Shown here: positions 13,710-18,894 of the stretch, in pieces
Position numbering within the stretch: the first letter of the stretch is position 1
Layout of the letters: each line of letters begins with the position of its first letter
Assembly (NCBI GenBank): GCA_041390825.1
Contig: JAWKPF010000053.1
Location: forward strand, 1 to 18,894
Reading direction: 5' to 3'
DNA length: 18,894 nucleotides
Source of the DNA: Thermomicrobiales bacterium
GTDB taxonomy: Bacteria; Chloroflexota; Chloroflexia; Thermomicrobiales; UBA6265
Program-made: the position numbers and the translations under genes
The notes under the pieces: model-generated
What the model was told of the DNA's origin: nothing
The model's input: the letters and a program-made list of their open reading frames with translations, nothing else
Database searches by the model: none

Positions 13710-16700
13710 GCAATCAAATTCGCAGCGTCCTCGTCCTCGGCTCGGGGCCCATCGTCATCGGGCAGGCGGCGGAGTTCGACTACGCGGGAACTCAGGCATG
13801 TCGCGCTCTGCGGGAAGAGGGGATTCGCACCATCCTCGTCAATTCCAATCCCGCCACGATCATGACTGATGAAGACGTCGCCGATGCGGTCTACATCGAA
13901 CCGCTCAAGCCCGAAGTCATCCGTCGCATCATCCAGCGGGAGCGGCCCGATGGACTGCTCCCGACGCTCGGCGGTCAAACCGGACTCAATCTGGCGGTGG
14001 AAGTCGCTGAGCTCGGGATCCTCGACCGCTATGGCGTGAAACTGCTGGGCACCCAGCTGTCGGCCATCAAGCGCGCCGAAGATCGTGCTCTGTTCAAGGC
14101 AATGCTGGAGGAAATCGGAGAGCCCGCGGTCGAGAGCGCCATCGTTCATTCGATCGAGGAAGCGCGCGAGTTTGCGGATCGAGTCCCGCTCCCGCTCGTC
14201 ATTCGCCCAGCCTTCACCCTGGGTGGCACTGGTGGCGGTGTGGCCACCACGCCGGACGAGCTCAATCGCATAGTGGCAAGCGGTCTCAATGCCAGCCCGA
14301 TTCATCAGATCCTGCTGGAGCGCGATCTCACCGGCTGGAAAGAAATCGAATACGAGGTCATGCGGGACAGCCGCGACACCTGCATCACGATCTGCAATAT
14401 GGAGAACTTCGACCCCATGGGCGTCCATACGGGCGACTCAATCGTCGTTGCGCCCTCGCAGACCCTCTCCGACTACGAGTACCAGATGCTCCGTTCTTCG
14501 GCGCTCAAGATCATCCGCGCGCTCGAGATCGAAGGCGGTTGCAACATTCAGTACGCCCTGGATCCGGATTCGTTTGCGTATTCGGTGATCGAGGTCAACC
14601 CGCGTGTCAGCCGATCCTCCGCGCTTGCCTCGAAAGCGACGGGGTATCCCATTGCGCGGCTCGCAGCCAAGATCGCTATCGGCAAGACGCTCGATGAACT
14701 CCGTAATGCGGTTACGCAGAAGACCACGGCCGCATTCGAACCGGCGCTCGACTATGCAGTCGTGAAGATTCCGCGTTGGCCGTTCGACAAGTTCGTGCGC
14801 GCCGACCGCACCATCAGCACGCAAATGAAGGCAACCGGCGAGGTGATGGCCGTCGACCGGTCATTCGAAGGCGCGCTGCAGAAAGCGGTTCGCTCGCTCG
14901 AAGGGCAAGCCAAGGACCTCGCCTGGGTCGACGCGCGATGGACTCCGGAACAGACCGAGGCATTGATTCGGAAGCCGAACGATCTGCGCCTCTGGGCGAT
15001 CATGTCAGCGTTGCGATCCGGCGTCACCGTCGAAACGATCCATGTCTGGTCGAAGATCGACGAATGGTTCCTCGACAAACTGTTCGGACTTGTCGAGATC
15101 GAACAGGCCATCGCGGCCTCGGAGGGCGATCTCGATCCGGAGCTGCTGTGGGCCGCCAAGCGCGCGGGTTTCAGCGATCGTCAGATTGCCACGCTGCTCG
15201 GTACGACCGAGACCGATGTGCGCGACTATCGTGTCGGACTCGGCATGACTCCGGTCTACAAGATGGTCGACACGTGCGCCGGCGAGTTCGAAGCCTCGAC
15301 GCCATACTTCTACTCGACGTACGAGTTCGAAGACGAAGCCGCACCCATCGAGGGTGAGCGCGCGCTGGTTGTCGGTTCAGGTCCGATTCGCATCGGACAG
15401 GGAATCGAATTCGACTATTGCTCGGTCCATGCAGCGCGCGCGCTGCACGATGCCGGTGTGGCGTCGATCATGATCAACTCCAATCCCGAGACGGTCTCGA
15501 CCGATTTCGATGCCTCCGACCGGCTCTATTTCGAACCGCTCGATGCCGAAAGTGTCGACGCGGTCATCAAGCACGAACGTCCCGACGGAGAAGGTGCTGG
15601 TCCGCCAGTCATCGTGCAGTTTGGCGGTCAGACCGCCATCAATCTTGCCGAACCGCTCACCGACCGCGGCGCTGAGATTCTGGGTTCCTCCCAGGACTCG
15701 ATCGACCTCGCCGAGGATCGCTATCGATTCGAAGCCTTCCTGCGAGAGCTCGGCATCCCGCAACCGAACGGGGCCGCGGTCACGACCCTGGCTGACGCCG
15801 AGGCAGTCGCCGATCGAATAGGCTATCCAGTGCTGGTGCGCCCCTCCTATGTTCTCGGCGGACGGGCGATGGAAGTCGTCTACAGTTCCGAGCAGCTCTC
15901 CCGCTACATCCGCAACGCGACGACGATGACCGTCGATCGCCCTGTTCTGGTGGACAAGTACCTGCTCGGCAAAGAGGTCGAAGTCGATGCGATTTGCGAC
16001 GGAACCGACGTCCTCATTCCCGGCATCATGGAGCACATCGAACGCGCCGGCGTGCATTCTGGTGACTCCTTCGCGGTCTACCCTGGCATCCGGCTCTTCC
16101 CGGCAGAGATCGAAACCATCGTCGACTACACCACGCGCATCGCCCTGGCTATAGGCGCTCGAGGTTTGATCAATATTCAATACGTCATCCATAGCGGACG
16201 ACTCTACGTGCTCGAGGTCAACCCTCGCTCCTCCCGAACAGTGCCGTTCATGAGCAAGGTCACTGGCGTACCGATGGTGCGTTTGGCCACCAATATCATG
16301 CTCGGCAAGACGCTGAAGGATCAGGGCTTTGCCGGTGGTCTCTGGCCGCGACAACCGCTGGTTGCGGTCAAAGCGCCAGTGTTTTCGATGGCCAAGCTCC
16401 GCGGCGTCGAAGTCAACCTCGGACCAGAAATGAAGTCGACCGGCGAGGTGATGGGCGTCGATCGGAACTTTGACTCGGCGTTCTATAAGGCGCTCATTGC
16501 CGCTGGGCTGTCGCTTCCTCCGCGCGGATCGATCCTCATCTCCCTCGCCGATGAAGACAAGGCCGATTCGCTCGAAATGATCAACTCATTGGTCCGCCAG
16601 GGATACAAGCTCTACGCCACCGAAGGGACCGCGGCGATGATCGAGCGGGCCGGAATGCCGGTTCAAATGGTGACCAAGCGCATCGGGCGTGGCAAACCGG

Positions 16701-16936
16701 ATGTGGTCGATGTCATCCTGCTTGGCATTGTCGACGGGGTGATCAACACGCCTGGTCCAGCCGACAAGGAGTTCCTCGACGGGCTCGAGATTCGGCGAGC
16801 CGCGGTCGAACGTGGCGTGCCGTGCATCACATCGATCGATACTGCCCGCGCCATGGTAGCCTCGATGGAACGCGCAACTGAGGTCTATACCGTTCAACCC
16901 ATCACGGCGTATCGTGAGACAGGCACCGGTTACTAG
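13706..16936 (+). CDS. carB: Carbamoyl-phosphate synthase large chain
   Basis: Makes carbamoyl phosphate from bicarbonate, ammonia and two ATP. The 1076-residue protein shows the duplicated architecture: the carboxyphosphate half at about 1-400 (LVLGSGPIVIGQAAEFDYAG; PAFTLGGTGGG), an oligomerisation region, the carbamoyl-phosphate half at about 550-930 (VVGSGPIRIGQGIEFDYCSV; RPSYVLGGRAMEVVY) and a C-terminal methylglyoxal-synthase-like allosteric domain (ISLADEDKADSLEMINSLVR; YKLYATEGTAAMIERAGM). Length matches the E. coli enzyme (1073). GTG 13706 gives SNQIRSVLVLGSGP, the proper N terminus, and overlaps the carA stop. Being in a pyrimidine operon, UMP-sensitive feedback is likely, but the effector cannot be read from sequence. 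Confidence 0.97.
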   Translation: MSNQIRSVLVLGSGPIVIGQAAEFDYAGTQACRALREEGIRTILVNSNPATIMTDEDVADAVYIEPLKPEVIRRIIQRERPDGLLPTLGGQTGLNLAVEVAELGILDRYGVKLLGTQLSAIKRAEDRALFKAMLEEIGEPAVESAIVHSIEEAREFADRVPLPLVIRPAFTLGGTGGGVATTPDELNRIVASGLNASPIHQILLERDLTGWKEIEYEVMRDSRDTCITICNMENFDPMGVHTGDSIVVAPSQTLSDYEYQMLRSSALKIIRALEIEGGCNIQYALDPDSFAYSVIEVNPRVSRSSALASKATGYPIARLAAKIAIGKTLDELRNAVTQKTTAAFEPALDYAVVKIPRWPFDKFVRADRTISTQMKATGEVMAVDRSFEGALQKAVRSLEGQAKDLAWVDARWTPEQTEALIRKPNDLRLWAIMSALRSGVTVETIHVWSKIDEWFLDKLFGLVEIEQAIAASEGDLDPELLWAAKRAGFSDRQIATLLGTTETDVRDYRVGLGMTPVYKMVDTCAGEFEASTPYFYSTYEFEDEAAPIEGERALVVGSGPIRIGQGIEFDYCSVHAARALHDAGVASIMINSNPETVSTDFDASDRLYFEPLDAESVDAVIKHERPDGEGAGPPVIVQFGGQTAINLAEPLTDRGAEILGSSQDSIDLAEDRYRFEAFLRELGIPQPNGAAVTTLADAEAVADRIGYPVLVRPSYVLGGRAMEVVYSSEQLSRYIRNATTMTVDRPVLVDKYLLGKEVEVDAICDGTDVLIPGIMEHIERAGVHSGDSFAVYPGIRLFPAEIETIVDYTTRIALAIGARGLINIQYVIHSGRLYVLEVNPRSSRTVPFMSKVTGVPMVRLATNIMLGKTLKDQGFAGGLWPRQPLVAVKAPVFSMAKLRGVEVNLGPEMKSTGEVMGVDRNFDSAFYKALIAAGLSLPPRGSILISLADEDKADSLEMINSLVRQGYKLYATEGTAAMIERAGMPVQMVTKRIGRGKPDVVDVILLGIVDGVINTPGPADKEFLDGLEIRRAAVERGVPCITSIDTARAMVASMERATEVYTVQPITAYRETGTGY

Positions 16937-16969
16937 ACCGGGTGTGATCGACAATCGGGAGGGTGGAGC

Positions 16970-18031
16970 ATGGTCCAGAAGGTCATGTATGGGATGCTCG
17001 CGCTGGTGCCCATCACACTCGCGCTCGAGTTTCTCGATATCGGCAGCCATTCGCTGATCTTCGTCCTGAGCGCGCTTAGCCTGATCCCTCTTGCAGGTGT
17101 GTTGGGAACCGCGACCGAAGAAACCGCCATCTACACCGGTCCGAAGATCGGTTCGCTGCTGAATGCCACGTTGGGCAACCTTGCCGAACTCATTATTGCG
17201 GTCGCCGCCTTGCGTGAAGGCCTCGAAAGTGTCGTGCGGGCCAGCATCGCTGGTTCGATCATCGGGAACATCCTGATCGTGCTCGGCGCATCATTGCTCC
17301 TGGGCGGACTGAAGAACGGGATTCAGTCGTTCGATCCGCGCGAAGCGTCCACAAACGCCACCATGATGACCCTGGCGGTCATTTCGCTCGTCGTTCCCGG
17401 CCTCTTCTATCTGACCAATGCGGATGGTGTCACGCTCGATCGGCACGACGCCGAACGGTTGAGCGATGGCGTCGCCCTCATCATGCTGGTCATCTACGCG
17501 GCTTATCTCTACTTTACGCTTTTCGACAAGCGTTCCCAGAAGCCGCACAAGGAGCACATCGAAAAAGCCACGATGTCGCTCAAGGTTGCGATTGGGTTGC
17601 TGGTTGCCGCCACGCTGGCGGTCGTTGTGATGAGCGAGATCCTGGTTGGCGTGTTGGAGCCAACGGCTGAATCCTGGGGGCTGAGCGAAGTCTTCATCGG
17701 GCTCATCGTCGTCCCGCTGGTCGGCAATGTCGCGGAGCATCTTGTGGCCGTGAAGGCCGCCTGGAACAATGACATGGATCTGAGCCTGGGTATCGCGCTC
17801 GGATCGGGGTTGCAGGTGGCCCTGTTTGTGGCGCCAGTCCTGGTGCTCATCGGTGAGGTCATCGATAAGCCGATCCCGATGGTCTTCAACACATGGGAAC
17901 TCATTGCGCTCATCGCGGCGGTCTTGCTCGCCGTAGCGATCTCGCAGGATGGCGAATCGAACTGGCTGGAAGGCGCGCAGCTCATTGCGGTCTATCTCAT
18001 TCTGGGCACCGCCTTTTACTTTGCAGGATAG
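16970..18031 (+). CDS. cax: Calcium/proton antiporter, Cax family
   Basis: Integral membrane exchanger that expels Ca2+ in return for H+. The 353-residue protein has about ten or eleven hydrophobic segments and the two inverted family repeats: GNLAELIIAVAALREG at about residues 68-83 and GNVAEHLVAVKAAWNNDMDL at about 250-269, each with the GN..E signature that carries the ion-binding glutamate. The central acidic/basic loop (LFDKRSQKPHKEHIEKATM) separates the halves. ATG 16970 has GGGAGG seven bases upstream. It lies 33 bases after carB and six before pyrE, so it is embedded in the pyrimidine operon although it has no known role in the pathway. Metal specificity is inferred from the family only. 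Confidence 0.93.
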   Translation: MVQKVMYGMLALVPITLALEFLDIGSHSLIFVLSALSLIPLAGVLGTATEETAIYTGPKIGSLLNATLGNLAELIIAVAALREGLESVVRASIAGSIIGNILIVLGASLLLGGLKNGIQSFDPREASTNATMMTLAVISLVVPGLFYLTNADGVTLDRHDAERLSDGVALIMLVIYAAYLYFTLFDKRSQKPHKEHIEKATMSLKVAIGLLVAATLAVVVMSEILVGVLEPTAESWGLSEVFIGLIVVPLVGNVAEHLVAVKAAWNNDMDLSLGIALGSGLQVALFVAPVLVLIGEVIDKPIPMVFNTWELIALIAAVLLAVAISQDGESNWLEGAQLIAVYLILGTAFYFAG

Positions 18032-18037
18032 GAGTCG

Positions 18038-18622
18038 ATGACGGTCGATCTGGAACAGCTTTTCGTCGATGCCGGCGCCCTCAAGCAGGGGCATTTTCTC
18101 CTTGCCTCTGGTCGGCATAGCGACCGCTATCTCGAGAAGTTCGATCTGCTGCGCAATCCTGGAGCAACATCCCTGGTCCTCGAACCGCTCGCGGAGCAAC
18201 TTCGCGCGTGGGACATCGATGTGATCGTTGGCCCAACAACCGGCGGAATCCTGCTCGCCTTCGAGTTGGCCCGGCAGCTTGGACTGCCGGCGGCGTACGC
18301 TGAGCGAAGTGGCGAAGGACTCTCCGGGCGGGAAATCAAGCGAAGCACCGTCTTCACACCCGGTGCTCGTGTGTTCGTGATCGATGACATTCTGACTACT
18401 GGAGGATCAGTGGCAGAGACCCTTAACGCGCTGAAGGGTCATCCGGTCGAAGTCGTTGGGATAGCAGTACTTGCCGATCGCAGTGGCGGATCGGTCAGGT
18501 TTGGCGAGCTTCCCCTCTTGCCATTGCTCACACTTAACATCGAAAGCTGGGCCGCCGAGGAGTGCCCGCTTTGTGCGGCAGGTGCAGCGTTGGTGAAACC
18601 CGGATCGACTTCGGTTACGTAG
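18038..18622 (+). CDS. pyrE: Orotate phosphoribosyltransferase
   Basis: Transfers orotate to PRPP to form OMP. The 194-residue protein has the orotate-site N terminus (GALKQGHFLLASGRHSDRYLEKF), the flexible-loop region (AAYAERSGEGLSGREIKRST), the PRPP-binding motif VFVIDDILTTGGS at residues 112-124 and a cysteine pair CPLC near the C terminus followed by AAGAALVKPGS, a tail common in thermophile-type PyrE. ATG 18038 is preceded by TAGGAG. The length is slightly short but normal for this branch. It is the last plus-strand gene seen; its 3' end overlaps the convergent small gene by eight bases and no terminator is visible. Confidence 0.95.
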   Translation: MTVDLEQLFVDAGALKQGHFLLASGRHSDRYLEKFDLLRNPGATSLVLEPLAEQLRAWDIDVIVGPTTGGILLAFELARQLGLPAAYAERSGEGLSGREIKRSTVFTPGARVFVIDDILTTGGSVAETLNALKGHPVEVVGIAVLADRSGGSVRFGELPLLPLLTLNIESWAAEECPLCAAGAALVKPGSTSVT

Positions 18623-18845
18623 CCGATCGATCGCTCGTGTCGCTGGCGTGGTCGATGCGCGCCCGGAGCGCCTCGCGCTGCAGGAGCAGATCGTCCAGAC
18701 GCTGCTCGATCTGCTGCAGCGTTTCAGGTCTGGGGCGCGCCACGTACTCGTCCCGCAGTTCGATGAGCATTTGGGACAACCGGCCGATGGTTCGCACGGT
18801 GTGCACCGGGTCGTCTTCTCTGGACGGAACCGAATAGCCGGACAT
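18615..18845 (-). CDS. Small helical (coiled-coil-like) hypothetical protein
   Basis: 76 residues, MSGYSVPSREDDPVHTVRTI and so on, no family recognised. Residues about 15-66 are strongly helical and charged with leucine spacing suited to a short coiled coil (RLSQMLIELRDEYVARPRPE; LQQIEQRLDDLLLQREALRA). No signal peptide, membrane segment or cysteines. It is believed real because a perfect AAGGAG lies five bases before ATG 18845 on the minus strand. It converges on pyrE with an eight-base overlap of stops. Function unknown; an adaptor or septation-type helper is only a guess. Confidence 0.65.
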   Translation of the reverse strand: MSGYSVPSREDDPVHTVRTIGRLSQMLIELRDEYVARPRPETLQQIEQRLDDLLLQREALRARIDHASDTSDRSAT

Positions 18846-18894
18846 GTTTGCTCCTTGGCGCAGGCGCGCTAGGTGTTGTTCACCATGGAGAGCA

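Noticed and set aside
18869..18894. Possible 3' end of another minus-strand gene (reads ...LSMVNNT and stop at 18869-18871)
   Set aside because: Only eight codons are inside the window, too little to tell coding from chance.

Overview
The window looks like chromosomal DNA from a GC-rich (roughly 60 percent by eye) bacterium, most likely a Chloroflexota member close to the Thermomicrobia/Sphaerobacter group. That placement is an inference from protein style (zinc-type S4 and L36, a four-cysteine adenylate kinase lid, a PyrE ending in CPLCAAG...KPGS, a cyclic P1/S58-type peptidase, a Cax antiporter) and gene order; no 16S gene is present. Nothing in the window looks phage-, plasmid- or transposon-borne.

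Layout. (1) Positions 1-6886, plus strand, hold the downstream end of the ribosomal-protein superoperon: secY (3' end only), adk, map, rpmJ, rpsM, rpsK, rpsD, rpoA, rplQ, truA, rplM, rpsI, closed by a strong terminator hairpin at 6917-6951. The infA gene often found between map and rpmJ is absent. Several intergenic gaps carry perfect GC-rich hairpins that could tune expression or mark processing sites. (2) Positions 7033-10932, minus strand, hold a compact run read nth (endonuclease III), histidine phosphatase, metallo-beta-lactamase-fold hydrolase, P1/S58 peptidase homologue, then a TIM-barrel-like conserved protein of unknown function. The first four genes touch or overlap. The last gene is split by a one-base frameshift near 7650, and the S58 gene has a suspicious reading-frame mismatch at its natural start. 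(3) Positions 10933-11221 are a 289-base divergent intergenic region with five tandem 7-bp repeats, a good sigma-70-type promoter and a leader RNA with a terminator-like hairpin that also covers the ribosome binding site of pyrC. (4) Positions 11222-18622, plus strand, are a pyrimidine operon: pyrC, carA, carB, a Ca2+/H+ antiporter gene, and pyrE. (5) Positions 18615-18845, minus strand, encode a small helical protein converging on pyrE.

How the genes work together: block 1 supplies translation, secretion, transcription and N-terminal methionine removal. Block 4 makes carbamoyl phosphate (carAB), closes dihydroorotate (pyrC) and makes OMP (pyrE); pyrB, pyrD, pyrF and pyrR are not in the window. 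Block 2 mixes DNA base-excision repair with three hydrolases of unknown substrate, so a shared pathway is not evident.

The best candidates for something new are the pyrC leader (overlapping terminator, PyrR-like loop and Shine-Dalgarno), the antiporter inserted in the pyrimidine operon, and the two possible frame disruptions in block 2. I see no clear undescribed defence or mobile system.
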